This document shows positions 50,665 to 61,196 of a stretch of DNA of 64,000 nt, one piece after another. The DNA lies in the NCBI GenBank assembly GCA_938045295.1, contig CALINO010000008.1:1-64000 (forward strand). Direction: 5' to 3'. Each line of letters begins with the position of its first letter. Position 1 is the stretch's first letter. This DNA comes from an uncultured Arenicella sp. (GTDB lineage: Bacteria > Pseudomonadota > Gammaproteobacteria > Arenicellales > Arenicellaceae). The notes under the pieces were generated by a model. The model did not search any database. It had not been told where the DNA came from and saw only the letters and a program-made list of their open reading frames with translations. Made by a program: the position numbers and the translations under genes.

Positions 50665-50765
50665 CCATAACTCAAAATTTGCTTTAATCTATGCTTGAGG
50701 GCAATAAGCTTTAATATCTGCTTAGGGTAGCTTACAGACTTAACTTAAATTTAAGGAGTAACACG

Positions 50766-51416
50766 ATGAAATCACGGTTAGCCAATCTTTATAAAACCAA
50801 TAAAGCTTTTTTATTGTTCCTAGTATTAATGTTTGCCTTTAGAAGCGCGATAGCGGACTGGAATGATGTGCCCACCGGCTCGATGAAACCCACCATCATC
50901 GAAGGTGACCGAGTCATGGTGAATAAAATGGCTTATGACATTCGCCTGCCCTTTACCCATATTTCGCTGCTTAAAATGGCGGACCCGCAACGAGGCGACA
51001 TTATCGTGTTTGACTCAAAGGCCTCAGACAAACGTTTAATCAAACGAGTGGTTGGCGTTCCCGGTGATGTGGTTGAATTAAGAAGTAACGTTTTGTATAT
51101 CAACAACCAACGTCTGTCGTATCAAGACCTTAATGATACGCACACCACCAGCGACAAAATTGAAAATCTATTAGGTTTAGAACACGCCATTCGGGTTAAG
51201 AAACACGGCTCATCGTTATCAAGTTTTGCGCCAACACGGGTGCCCAAACATTATTATTTAGCGCTTGGTGATAACCGCGATAACAGTGCCGACTCCAGAG
51301 TGATTGGCTTTGTCCCTAGAAACGAAATTGTCGGGCAATCTGGTCATGTTGTTATGTCATTGAATTACGATAATTATTACTTACCGCGCGCGGATCGTTT
51401 TTTTCATAAACTCTAA
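50766..51416 (+). CDS. lepB: Signal peptidase I
   Basis: A 216-residue S26A peptidase. One N-terminal hydrophobic segment (about 13-30) anchors it. The catalytic Ser39 is in PTGSMKPT and the general-base lysine is K93 in LIKRVVG; box E is GDNRDNSADSR. It removes signal peptides at the periplasmic face of the inner membrane. It is shorter than E. coli LepB (324), with one membrane segment and small inserts, so it may be a second, minor signal peptidase. A good AAGGAG ribosome site lies before the ATG. The usual partner lepA is not adjacent. Confidence 0.9.
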   Translation: MKSRLANLYKTNKAFLLFLVLMFAFRSAIADWNDVPTGSMKPTIIEGDRVMVNKMAYDIRLPFTHISLLKMADPQRGDIIVFDSKASDKRLIKRVVGVPGDVVELRSNVLYINNQRLSYQDLNDTHTTSDKIENLLGLEHAIRVKKHGSSLSSFAPTRVPKHYYLALGDNRDNSADSRVIGFVPRNEIVGQSGHVVMSLNYDNYYLPRADRFFHKL

Positions 51417-51502
51417 ATATCAAAGCTAAACTAAAACCTTAACTATAGACACCGGTTAGTAAACCGTTGCAAGTGGTCAAAGTAACACTTTAGAAAAATC
51501 AC

Positions 51503-51889
51503 ATGAACGAAAAAAAAACTTACGGTAATGGCTCTGGCTTTATGCGCCCCTGGAAAGCCTTAGAGTGCTCAATAAAAGGGCTTAAGGCCGCCTTCAAACA
51601 CGAGAGTGCTTTTCGTCAAGAATTGGCTTTTGCCTGTTTTTTTGTGCCATACGGTTTATGGATTGGTGACTCCCTGACACAAAAAATGTTCTTGTTAAGC
51701 TTGGTACTGCTAGTACTGGTGTGTGAATTATTAAACTCGGCCGTAGAAGCCGTGGTCGACCGTGTGGGTGAAGAGTTTCACGAACTCTCTGGTCGCGCTA
51801 AAGACCTTGGCTCAGCCGCCGTTTTACTATCATTACTATTCACAGGCTTATGCTACGCTTTAGTCACTTATGAGCACTTTTCTAATTAA
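51503..51889 (+). CDS. dgkA: Diacylglycerol kinase
   Basis: A 128-residue three-helix membrane protein with the DgkA signature ELLNSAVEAVVDRVGEEFHELSGRAKDLGSAAV, containing the catalytic Glu and the nucleotide-site residues. It phosphorylates diacylglycerol to phosphatidate, recycling lipid from periplasmic glucan or LPS modification. Length and motif match E. coli DgkA. It lies 86 bp after lepB on the same strand, possibly on a shared transcript. Confidence 0.95.
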   Translation: MNEKKTYGNGSGFMRPWKALECSIKGLKAAFKHESAFRQELAFACFFVPYGLWIGDSLTQKMFLLSLVLLVLVCELLNSAVEAVVDRVGEEFHELSGRAKDLGSAAVLLSLLFTGLCYALVTYEHFSN

Positions 51890-51962
51890 TTTTTGCCCAA
51901 GCGTAGCCGCTCTAATTTAACGAAAACGCCACGTAAAAGAACTCAAGCATTACTATATTCAC

Positions 51963-53075
51963 ATGACTGATCGTTACCGCTTATACGGCGCAGAGTTTTC
52001 TCTCTACTCAGGTAAGGCACGTTCTTACCTGCGTAAAAAAAACATTCCGTTTGACGAAATTACGGCAACCGTTAAGCAATACAAGAAGTTCATCGTCCCC
52101 CGCACTGGCGTGCGTTATATACCCGTAGTACAAACACCTGATGATCATGTGCTTCAAGACACCACGGTTATTATTGATGAGTTAGAGAAACGCTTCAGCG
52201 ATCATTCGGTTTACCCCAACACACCAAAGCAACGTTTAGTGTCGCTGCTACTGGAAGTGTATGGTGACGAATGGCTGGTCATACCCGCCATGCACTATCG
52301 TTGGAACTACCCCGCCACCAATGCCGATTTTATTCATCAAGAATTTGGTTCTTTAGTTGCCCCCAACGCGCCCGCATTCATACAACGCTTTTTAGGTAAA
52401 AAACTGGGCAGTAAATTCAGCGCCATGGTGCCCAAACTTGGTGTGCATGAGCATAATATTACCGCCATAGAGCACTCTTACGTTGAGTTATTGAGTGACC
52501 TACAGGCGCACTTTGAACAACACCCATTTTTGCTGGGCGACAAACCGTGCATTGCTGATTTTGGATTTATTGGGCCGCTGTACGCTCACCTTTTTCGAGA
52601 CCCAGCGCCAGGCAAATTAATGCGCGCCAAAGCCCCCGCAGTATGTGCATGGGTTGGGCGCATGACCAATGACTCGCCAGCTCTATGCCGTGGCGAATGG
52701 CTGGAAAACGACGAAATACCTGAAACCTTACTGCCCATACTCAAACGTATGGCACGAGAACAATTACCGGTACTGGCCAACACCAACCAACGGCTTGATG
52801 AATGGCGTGCAGATAACCCAAACACAGCCGAGGTTAGCCGCCTGCTGGGCTCTCACCAATTTAGCATTGGTGGCATACAATCCGAACGCGCAATACAACC
52901 TTACTGCTTATGGATGTTTCAACGCCCGGTGGACTATTATCAAAGCTTGAGCGCTGACTTATTAGAGAACCACAGTGTGAACGCACTGCTGTCACAAACC
53001 GGTTTTGCAGACGCGCTAAGTGCTGGGCTAAGCAATCGCTTGGTTCGTAAAGACAATAAATTGCAGTTTGCTTAA
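51963..53075 (+). CDS. Glutathione S-transferase family protein
   Basis: A 370-residue protein. The first 80 residues form a thioredoxin-like GST N-domain (YRLYGAEFSLYSGKARSYLRKK, then YIPVVQTPDDHVLQDTTVI with the cis-Pro), followed by an all-helical domain containing HPFLLGDKPCIADFGFIGPLYAH, the GST N-capping motif. Beyond about residue 240 there is a further 130 residues not found in the standard 210-residue enzyme. The substrate is unknown. A Ser/Tyr catalytic residue near the start (SLYSG) is plausible. It is a single gene downstream of dgkA. Confidence 0.85.
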   Translation: MTDRYRLYGAEFSLYSGKARSYLRKKNIPFDEITATVKQYKKFIVPRTGVRYIPVVQTPDDHVLQDTTVIIDELEKRFSDHSVYPNTPKQRLVSLLLEVYGDEWLVIPAMHYRWNYPATNADFIHQEFGSLVAPNAPAFIQRFLGKKLGSKFSAMVPKLGVHEHNITAIEHSYVELLSDLQAHFEQHPFLLGDKPCIADFGFIGPLYAHLFRDPAPGKLMRAKAPAVCAWVGRMTNDSPALCRGEWLENDEIPETLLPILKRMAREQLPVLANTNQRLDEWRADNPNTAEVSRLLGSHQFSIGGIQSERAIQPYCLWMFQRPVDYYQSLSADLLENHSVNALLSQTGFADALSAGLSNRLVRKDNKLQFA

Positions 53076-53140
53076 CGTAGAGATTTAGAAGATTTATTTA
53101 AAGCCTTATGGCTCAAAAGCTTCTGGATTAACTTGCAGGT

Positions 53141-53971
53141 CTAAGACTTTTTGCTTGAGTTTTTGGGCTGAGCTTTTTTACGGTAAGGTCGATTACCACC
53201 CGAGCGATTCGCATTAGGCCGCCGAGCTTGTGTGCGGTGGCGAAACTCTTCGGCTTTTACAAAGCGCCATTCGCCTTCGGCCAACTTACCTAAACGCAAC
53301 TCACCTACCCTTACTCGCTTTAAACCGCTGACATAAAGCCCAACCGCTTCGCACATGCGTCTGATTTGACGCTTCTTGCCTTCACGCAAAATGATTTGTA
53401 ATTGGTCAGGGTTAAGTTGACGCACTTTGGCGCGCTTTAAAGGCATACCGTCTAACTCAAGACCAAAAGTGAGTTGCTCTATGCGCTCTTGGTTGATGCC
53501 ACCATTCACTCGCACTAGATATTCTTTTTCCAACTCAGTGTCAGCGCCGATTAACTGTTTGGCTATTCGGCCATCTTGAGTTAACACCAGCAGTCCTTGC
53601 GAATCAATATCCAGCCTGCCTGCGGGGGCAAGACCTTTGAAATGTTCGGGTTTAAGTTTATTGCCAGTTTGCTCTGTTTCCGAGTGCGTATCGGCCGTAA
53701 TCAGCCTAACCGCAGGCACGTAATCATCTTCAGCCTGCCCTGAAACGTAGCCCACGGGTTTGTTGATCATAATGGTAACGCGCTCATTCTGCATGGCTTG
53801 AGCGCGTTGGGTTAGCTCAATACTGACACTTTCAGGAAATTTAACCCCGAGCGTATTGACGCGTTCACCGTTGACTAACACCAAGCCTTGTTCGATCAAC
53901 TTATCCGCCTCACGGCGCGAACATAAGCCGCGCTGTGACATTAATTTAGATAAGCGAACCAACTCAGTCAT
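53141..53971 (-). CDS. RsuA/RluB/RluF-family pseudouridine synthase
   Basis: A 276-residue protein with an N-terminal S4 domain ([30 protein letters not shown]), the catalytic Asp in [14 protein letters not shown], and the [25 protein letters not shown] block. It makes a pseudouridine in rRNA. The GRLDxDSQGL and GEWR elements resemble RluF (23S U2604), but RluB-like specificity cannot be excluded. The C-terminal 35 residues are basic (Arg/Lys/Asn-rich), as in RluF and RluB of other bacteria. It follows purB by 21 nt on the same strand. Confidence 0.88.
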   Translation of the reverse strand: MTELVRLSKLMSQRGLCSRREADKLIEQGLVLVNGERVNTLGVKFPESVSIELTQRAQAMQNERVTIMINKPVGYVSGQAEDDYVPAVRLITADTHSETEQTGNKLKPEHFKGLAPAGRLDIDSQGLLVLTQDGRIAKQLIGADTELEKEYLVRVNGGINQERIEQLTFGLELDGMPLKRAKVRQLNPDQLQIILREGKKRQIRRMCEAVGLYVSGLKRVRVGELRLGKLAEGEWRFVKAEEFRHRTQARRPNANRSGGNRPYRKKAQPKNSSKKS

Positions 53972-53992
53972 GGCAATGATGCAAACGGTAAA

Positions 53993-55378
<1,386 letters not shown>

Positions 55379-55490
55379 TCAATCGCGCCAAAAGGCAGTA
55401 GTGAAAGTGTGACTAAATTTGGGGCGGAATGTTACCATAAACAGTTCAAAGCTCTTAGTGTTCATAACGTAAAAGTGTTCAAACTGTAAA

Positions 55491-56180
55491 ATGACCTTTA
55501 ATTGGCAACAATACTCCACTGCAGAACTGCGTAAACACGCTGTGGCCACTTTTCGTGAAGGCGGAGGCTCGCGCCCAGACGTGTTATTAATTGACATTGA
55601 AGGCCATAAAGCGGTGCTTAAAGACCAAGGCGGCGCGGATAAATGGTTTGCCTTATTGATTGGCCCCATTCTAAATTGGCGAGAATGCAAAGCATTACGT
55701 AAGCTAGCCGCAGTACCATGCATACCCGATTTATTAAGCGTGCCGGATAAACGTTCGTTTCTAATGAGCTATCACGAGTCGGAACAAATTACCCGGCTCA
55801 CTCGTATTCAGCCTGACTGGCCGGTTTTTTTTAACAAGTTAAGCGCTGCTATTGCTGACGTACACCAAGCTGGAGTGGCGCACAACGACCTTCGCAACCC
55901 CACTAACACACTCATTACCGCCGATGGCGAGCCCATATTGGTTGATTTGGTGGCGTGTTTTTGCCAAGGCCAAGTTTGGAATCGGCCAAACCAATGGTTG
56001 TTTAAAAAGTTTTCTCAAGTAGACCGCTCGGCCATCACCAAGATAAAAAGCAAGGTTGCCCCAGAACTGATTACAGACAACGACATTAAGCCTGAAGAAA
56101 TTGCCGGCAAGGCGGGCATGGCGGCCAAAGGTTTAGGCCAGTGGATACGTAAGTTATCTCGGCGCTTATTTACCCATTAA
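55491..56180 (+). CDS. Small kinase-like protein (RIO/Kdo-kinase type)
   Basis: A 229-residue protein with a compact protein-kinase-like fold. Visible points are the ATP lysine in KAVLKDQ (about 43), the catalytic loop HNDLRNPTNTLI (with the Asp and Asn of HxD-N), and a DLV (in place of DFG) in ILVDLVACF. It resembles lipopolysaccharide-core or RIO-type kinases. It lacks a signal peptide. The substrate cannot be stated. It is single, divergent from purB and convergent with cyoE. Confidence 0.75.
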   Translation: MTFNWQQYSTAELRKHAVATFREGGGSRPDVLLIDIEGHKAVLKDQGGADKWFALLIGPILNWRECKALRKLAAVPCIPDLLSVPDKRSFLMSYHESEQITRLTRIQPDWPVFFNKLSAAIADVHQAGVAHNDLRNPTNTLITADGEPILVDLVACFCQGQVWNRPNQWLFKKFSQVDRSAITKIKSKVAPELITDNDIKPEEIAGKAGMAAKGLGQWIRKLSRRLFTH

Positions 56181-56204
56181 GTGCTCGACGTTGCTTTGAC
56201 CTAA

Positions 56205-57128
56205 TTACGCAAACAACCCAGACAAATACCCTAACGCGTACGACCACAAGTAATGATCCACCAGCATCACGGCAAATAAATACATTAGGTATTTAATGGA
56301 ATAGAAAAATGTTCGACGTGACAACTCATCACTGTAATTACGATACAGTTTCAACACGTAATACATAAACCGAGCGTTCAAATACAAGGCGCCAATTAAG
56401 TAAATACCGCCAAACATGTGAATAGTGAACGGCAATAAAGTAACCGCCACTAAAATGTATGTGTAGAGCAGTATTTGCAGGCGGGTGAACTCTTCACCGT
56501 GCGTTACCGGCAACATAGGCACGCCGGCTTCGGCGTATTCTTCACGACGATAGAGAGCCAACGCCCAAAAGTGTGGCGGCGTCCAGGCGAAAATAATCAA
56601 GAACAACAAACACCCTTCTGGAGTAATGGCGTTGGTCATCGCGGTCCAGCCCAGTAATGGCGGGGCGGCGCCCGCGGCACCACCAATCACAATATTTTGT
56701 GGGGTGGCGGGCTTTAAGAATACCGTATAAATAATGCCGTAACCGACCATAGAAACAAACGTCAGTATGGCGGTGAGCGTATTGACCCACATCACTAAAA
56801 TCACCATGCCGGCCACACACAATAAGGCGGCAAACACCACGGCTTGCCACACATTGAGCCCACCTGTGGCTAAGGGGCGGTTTTGCGTGCGTGCCATAAT
56901 CGCGTCAGCGCGCATATCTATAATTTGATTCATGGCGGCACCTGATGAAGCTGCCAAGCCAATGCCTAATGAGGCTAATACGATGGTGATAAAGTCTGGC
57001 CAACCGGGTACGGCTAAAAACATACCCACAATGGCCGTGAACACAATCAACATCACCACACGCGGCTTGGTGAGGTCGTAATATTGCTGAATAGCGTGAC
57101 TTAATGAGGCTTGATTTGTCATGTTCAT
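56205..57128 (-). CDS. cyoE: Protoheme IX farnesyltransferase (heme O synthase)
   Basis: A 307-residue UbiA-family prenyltransferase with about nine membrane segments. The substrate motif is NQIIDMRADAIMARTQNRPLATG (split here as NQIIDMRADAI and ARTQNRPLATG), and the second Asp-rich motif region is YRREEYAEAGVPMLPV. It farnesylates heme b to heme o for heme-copper oxidases. It belongs to the leftward group with a thioredoxin-like protein and SURF1. No heme A synthase (ctaA) lies between, where it is usually found, so the oxidase may use heme O, or ctaA is elsewhere. Confidence 0.95.
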   Translation of the reverse strand: MNMTNQASLSHAIQQYYDLTKPRVVMLIVFTAIVGMFLAVPGWPDFITIVLASLGIGLAASSGAAMNQIIDMRADAIMARTQNRPLATGGLNVWQAVVFAALLCVAGMVILVMWVNTLTAILTFVSMVGYGIIYTVFLKPATPQNIVIGGAAGAAPPLLGWTAMTNAITPEGCLLFLIIFAWTPPHFWALALYRREEYAEAGVPMLPVTHGEEFTRLQILLYTYILVAVTLLPFTIHMFGGIYLIGALYLNARFMYYVLKLYRNYSDELSRRTFFYSIKYLMYLFAVMLVDHYLWSYALGYLSGLFA

Positions 57129-57161
57129 CTAATACCTAATAATATCTAACATCAAATCACA

Positions 57162-57782
57162 TTAACGGCGCGACTTTAACAGGCGTTTCAAGTCTTTGTT
57201 TATGTACTTAGGCTCCGCATCACTCGGGTAGCTAATCATTAACAAGCCTCTAGAATCCACGATATAAAAACGGTCAACCAAGTCATCACCGTCAATATTT
57301 TCGGGGGCTAATTGCGTAGCCCATTGTGCTAATTCGTTGGCATCGGCGGCATACACTTCAACCGGCTGATACTTTTTTGCCAAATCACGCGCCACATCAA
57401 TAGACAAGCCCGAGTACACAAAGACCGAGCGCAAACGCTCAAGATGTTTACCTTGCATGGCTCGTAATTGGCGACTATTTAATATGCTTTGCTCACAGGC
57501 AGTACCGCATTTGCCTTGCGCAACAACCAGAAACAGCCACATATCCTCATCAGCATAGTCAGATAATTTACTCGTATAAGCGGTGTTCACATCGACCAGC
57601 GATAATTCGCTCAACTCTCTAACGGGCGTGTACAAGTCACCGTAATTGTTGAACTGGCTAGGCTTGTATAAAAACGCGCCGACAATGGGCGCCAAGAACA
57701 CAACAAAAATCGCAATGAGTTGCACACGATTCCAAAATACGGTTTTAGAATCAAGAGTCTGATTGACGTTTTGCTTACTCAT
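57162..57782 (-). CDS. Membrane-anchored thioredoxin-like cytochrome oxidase assembly protein
   Basis: A 206-residue protein with one N-terminal membrane segment (about 20-40) and a thioredoxin-like domain. It carries a CxxxC motif (GKCGTACEQ), as in SCO-type copper chaperones, and a late YIVDSRGLLMISYP strand. Between SURF1 and cyoE it occupies the place of the small assembly gene found in Pseudomonas-type cox clusters. I infer a role in copper or thiol handling during oxidase assembly. It is shorter and more divergent than a standard SCO1, and the usual SCO histidine was not located. Confidence 0.72.
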   Translation of the reverse strand: MSKQNVNQTLDSKTVFWNRVQLIAIFVVFLAPIVGAFLYKPSQFNNYGDLYTPVRELSELSLVDVNTAYTSKLSDYADEDMWLFLVVAQGKCGTACEQSILNSRQLRAMQGKHLERLRSVFVYSGLSIDVARDLAKKYQPVEVYAADANELAQWATQLAPENIDGDDLVDRFYIVDSRGLLMISYPSDAEPKYINKDLKRLLKSRR

Positions 57783-57814
57783 AATAAATTACGCTTAAAA
57801 TAGACAAAAATTAT

Positions 57815-58600
57815 TTATGGTTTTGCTTGCGTTCGCCTTCTCAATAACAAGAACAAACACAACAATGAAAACACCAAAGCCATAGCAAACCATTGAACGG
57901 CGTAAGCTTTGTGCTTGTTGACCCAGCTGTCGTCAATGGTATTCCATCGAGTAACTAAGCCATCACTTCCCGCTTTTTCGGGCGCCAATTCTAACATTAA
58001 AGGCAGCACACTTACCCCTATTTGCTGCGCATACTTGTCAATAGGTAAATACTGCCAAACTATGCCCTCACTGACGGGGTAGTCTTCTTTCCATAACGGC
58101 GGCTTAGGGTATGGCAGCGCCAACCGCCCATTTAAGGTGACTGTATCCGTTGGTGTTGCAAATGCAGGCAAGTCTTGCCGAGTTTCACCAGCCGCAATCC
58201 AGCCTCTCGACACCATGACCATTTGTTCAGAATTCACCGGCTGAAATGCCGTAATTACCTGATACCCGCCCCTATTTTGATGCACCTGATTTTCGATCAA
58301 AAGCGAATATTCAGCTTGATATTGCCCGCGTATCGTCAATGGGCGAAACCGATAATCATCAAAAAGTGTTTTTTGCGTATCAGCTGGCAGTGTGTGTACA
58401 GTTTTAAAAGACTGAACTAAGTCATCTAACTCAACCGGCACCTTACTATTGAGCAGCACTTGATCAACCAGAGTCTGACGTTGCTCAGCCCGGTCTAGTT
58501 GCCAAACACCCAAACGCAACATCACCAAAACCAACACGACAGCCAGCATCAGCAGCACTGGCAATACATAAGGTTTAGTGGAAGGATTAGGCTCAGTCAT
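57815..58600 (-). CDS. SURF1 family cytochrome oxidase assembly protein
   Basis: A protein of 261 residues from the preferred ATG at 58600. It has membrane segments at both ends (near residues 11-30 and 235-255) and the SURF1 patterns LGVWQLDRAEQR, FRPLTIRGQYQ, GYQVITAFQP and VMVSRGWIAAG. SURF1 helps insert heme a into subunit I. A longer reading from 58717 is unlikely, since the extra 39 residues have no SURF1 similarity and would overlap the divergent DUF2909 start. It is the first gene of the leftward assembly group. Confidence 0.92.
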   Translation of the reverse strand: MTEPNPSTKPYVLPVLLMLAVVLVLVMLRLGVWQLDRAEQRQTLVDQVLLNSKVPVELDDLVQSFKTVHTLPADTQKTLFDDYRFRPLTIRGQYQAEYSLLIENQVHQNRGGYQVITAFQPVNSEQMVMVSRGWIAAGETRQDLPAFATPTDTVTLNGRLALPYPKPPLWKEDYPVSEGIVWQYLPIDKYAQQIGVSVLPLMLELAPEKAGSDGLVTRWNTIDDSWVNKHKAYAVQWFAMALVFSLLCLFLLLRRRTQAKP

Positions 58601-58716
58601 TCGCAACTTGCTCACCAAGATGATATAAACTAAAGCGACGATAGCACAGAGCGCGCAAGTAAACGCTTTGTTTTTTGGCCTTGCGCCGCAAATTGCGTTA
58701 CCGAACGGAAGATTCA

Positions 58717-58986
58717 ATGACCACTAAAATTGTCATCATCGTATTAATGATTGCCATGATCATTAGTTTGGGCTTAGGGCTGTATCACTTACTAAAAACA
58801 CCCGACGAGCGTGATAATGGCGATAAATTAGTAAAAGCCCTGACGTGGCGAATTGGTATTTGGATCGTACTGTTTGCGTTTATTTATTTATCAATTCGCA
58901 TGGGCTGGATTACCCCTAGTAATTCCGTGCACCCGGTGCGCTTTAATCAAGAACAGCAACAACGCATTGATGAGACTGATAATTAA
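58717..58986 (+). CDS. DUF2909 twin-membrane-segment protein
   Basis: An 89-residue protein with two membrane segments (about 4-20 and 45-64) and a short polar tail. DUF2909 proteins lie in cytochrome c oxidase clusters just before SURF1 in pseudomonads and relatives. Here the gene is divergent from SURF1, which is unusual. The ATG at 58717 has GGAAG 6 nt upstream; the longer reading from 58675 lacks such a site. Function is unknown beyond its link with oxidase assembly. Confidence 0.82.
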   Translation: MTTKIVIIVLMIAMIISLGLGLYHLLKTPDERDNGDKLVKALTWRIGIWIVLFAFIYLSIRMGWITPSNSVHPVRFNQEQQQRIDETDN

Positions 58987-59079
58987 TTTATAAATTAAAA
59001 GAGCAAGTTCAAGTTATTAAAAACACGATTAGTTTACTGGGCTTTCAGCTTGAACAACCTTAGGAATAATAAATTATTT

Positions 59080-61080
59080 TTACTCTCCAAAAGCTCTCAT
59101 AATCGCTTTAATTGCTAAACATAACGCGACAAACCCTAGATACCAACTGAGCGAGTTATTGGCCATTCCGGATAATGCACCCTTATTTTTGTGTCGAATC
59201 AGATTATTGCTACGCTGGCGCATACGCTCAACCTTCTCTCTATGCTTTTTGATTTCACTGCCTGCGGCAACGTAGTCTCTCAGTGGTGTAACACGGGTTA
59301 AGTAATGTAGTTGATTGCCCTTTATATTTTCTACTAAATCCATGTACTCAAAAGCATGTGAGTCTATTTTTTCTGTAGATAGATCCATATCCGGCCGTCG
59401 GTCATAAGTTACAAAAATTTCGTGCTGGACTGTACCGTCTAAATCAATACGAGCAGGGAAATCATCGGAATTTGGCACCGTGAATTCGCGATAAAAGTCC
59501 GTCAATAACTCGATATGCTTATTTTCATGACTTTTCCCGAGATCTACGATCTGATAATGTTCTAGCGTAGTAAGTTTATTTAATACATGATCATCTTGGC
59601 TTATCTCTATAGCCTCAACAACACTTAACTGTAAGTCAGTATCTCCTTTGGCCCATTCTAAAAAATCTTGTTGATATTTTGACTTTTCGTTAGAAGAAAA
59701 ATAAGACCGCATGTTATCTGCCCTGTGGGAAAAGTAAACACGCTCAATCTCCAATACCGCACCGGATTTATCTTTCGGCAATTTAAACCGATGAGTTAAC
59801 TCAAATACTCTATTTGAAATTAACCTAGTGACATTTATCAATTCACCACCCTTTTTAAACAACGGCAAGCCAACTCCGTAATTAAGCTGTGCCATATGTT
59901 CAAAATCACCCTCCTGCTTTTGAATTGTAGGGTCTATATAGTAATGGTTACCTTCAAACTCAACGCCAACAATCATGTGATTAAAATGATAGGGGGACGG
60001 ATTAAACTCCTTAACTTTCTCTCCATAACTAGTATTAACCAAAATATGATATGCATTAAGCCCTAGAGCCGTGAGCATCGACACCATTAAATTTGACTTG
60101 TCTTTACAATCACCAGAACGTTTTTTTAAAGTTCGTTCAGAGGGTTTAGGTGTGTGTGTAAACACACCATGATTCTCCCCACGGTAACGAACATTATTTT
60201 GCACAAATCGAATCACCTTTAGTGCTTTGCTTTCAAGGCTATCTTCGTCTGAAAAGATATTCAGTGTCATAACATCAGCAAAAGACATTGAGCTAATAGC
60301 ATTATTGTCTTCAAAGTACTCATATAAATACTGGCTTATGTCATTCCAACTTGCTTTAGAAGATACTTGTAAAAAGCTTCCCCAGACCCAGTTCGGAGCC
60401 GAGCTGGGCATTCTTTCAATTGGAATATCAAAATACTCTCGTTCAAACTCAGAACCAGGCTCTATTATCTCGGGGTAGCTCTCATCTTTTTGATTATTTA
60501 GTCCTTGATAGAGAATATTTAATTGTTTTTCTGATTTATTAACTATTCGAATCGATTGAAAATTAACTGGGCAAGTCCAACTTAATGAAAAATTTACAGA
60601 ATAATGACGCCCGTGAAATGGGTGCTCATTTTGTATTTCAATAATTGTTGAACGAAACTGTAAATGATCTCCTACTCGCAAATCATCCACTGAGATACTG
60701 ACGGTAATCCGGTTATCAGTAATATGGCTTTCTAAAGATCTCTCTCTTTGAATAGCTGATATATTTTCCTCATCAAGCGCATCTATTTTCTCACCATCAC
60801 GAAAAATACTTAACTCATGAATGACTAGTACCTGAGACCCTTGGTGCAGTTCCGTCAATAACAAAGAAGCGTCTTCAATTCGTGAGGCATCATTGATGCA
60901 TTGATAAGTGTCGCGGTAGGAAGATATTCTACTATCCTCTACAAGCTCTTGATAATCTGCCAAAGGGTAACTAAATGGGGACTCTCCATCCTTGTCATAC
61001 TTTAAAACCTGGCGTTCCTTCACCCAACTAGGAGCCACATCAATCGAATAAATTTCCATTCCAGTTTTCAACATATCCAT
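59080..61080 (-). CDS. DUF3857/transglutaminase-like domain protein
   Basis: A 666-residue protein. An N-terminal DUF3857-like beta domain (about 1-260) is followed by a transglutaminase-like domain with Cys in RSGDCKDKSNLM, His in YHFNHMIVG and Asp in YYIDPT, a full catalytic triad. A single membrane segment lies near the C-terminus (about 645-660), after a basic stretch. No signal peptide is present, so orientation is uncertain. DUF3857/transglutaminase proteins are common in Bacteroidetes and marine gammaproteobacteria; the function is unknown. The gene is visibly AT-richer than its neighbours, a hint of transfer. The start is not certain, as no strong ribosome site was found. Confidence 0.85.
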   Translation of the reverse strand: MDMLKTGMEIYSIDVAPSWVKERQVLKYDKDGESPFSYPLADYQELVEDSRISSYRDTYQCINDASRIEDASLLLTELHQGSQVLVIHELSIFRDGEKIDALDEENISAIQRERSLESHITDNRITVSISVDDLRVGDHLQFRSTIIEIQNEHPFHGRHYSVNFSLSWTCPVNFQSIRIVNKSEKQLNILYQGLNNQKDESYPEIIEPGSEFEREYFDIPIERMPSSAPNWVWGSFLQVSSKASWNDISQYLYEYFEDNNAISSMSFADVMTLNIFSDEDSLESKALKVIRFVQNNVRYRGENHGVFTHTPKPSERTLKKRSGDCKDKSNLMVSMLTALGLNAYHILVNTSYGEKVKEFNPSPYHFNHMIVGVEFEGNHYYIDPTIQKQEGDFEHMAQLNYGVGLPLFKKGGELINVTRLISNRVFELTHRFKLPKDKSGAVLEIERVYFSHRADNMRSYFSSNEKSKYQQDFLEWAKGDTDLQLSVVEAIEISQDDHVLNKLTTLEHYQIVDLGKSHENKHIELLTDFYREFTVPNSDDFPARIDLDGTVQHEIFVTYDRRPDMDLSTEKIDSHAFEYMDLVENIKGNQLHYLTRVTPLRDYVAAGSEIKKHREKVERMRQRSNNLIRHKNKGALSGMANNSLSWYLGFVALCLAIKAIMRAFGE

Positions 61081-61196
61081 TCCCGATAATGTAGAGTCAG
61101 TATTTTTTAAGCATCAACTTTCATATTTCTACAAAACTACGTTTGCATAGCAATACTATCAAACTTTAGCTAATTTTTGTTTTATCGAAAATGTTA

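Noticed and set aside
58601-58717. N-terminal extension of SURF1 to 58717
   Set aside because: Extra residues lack SURF1 similarity and would overlap the start of the divergent DUF2909 gene.
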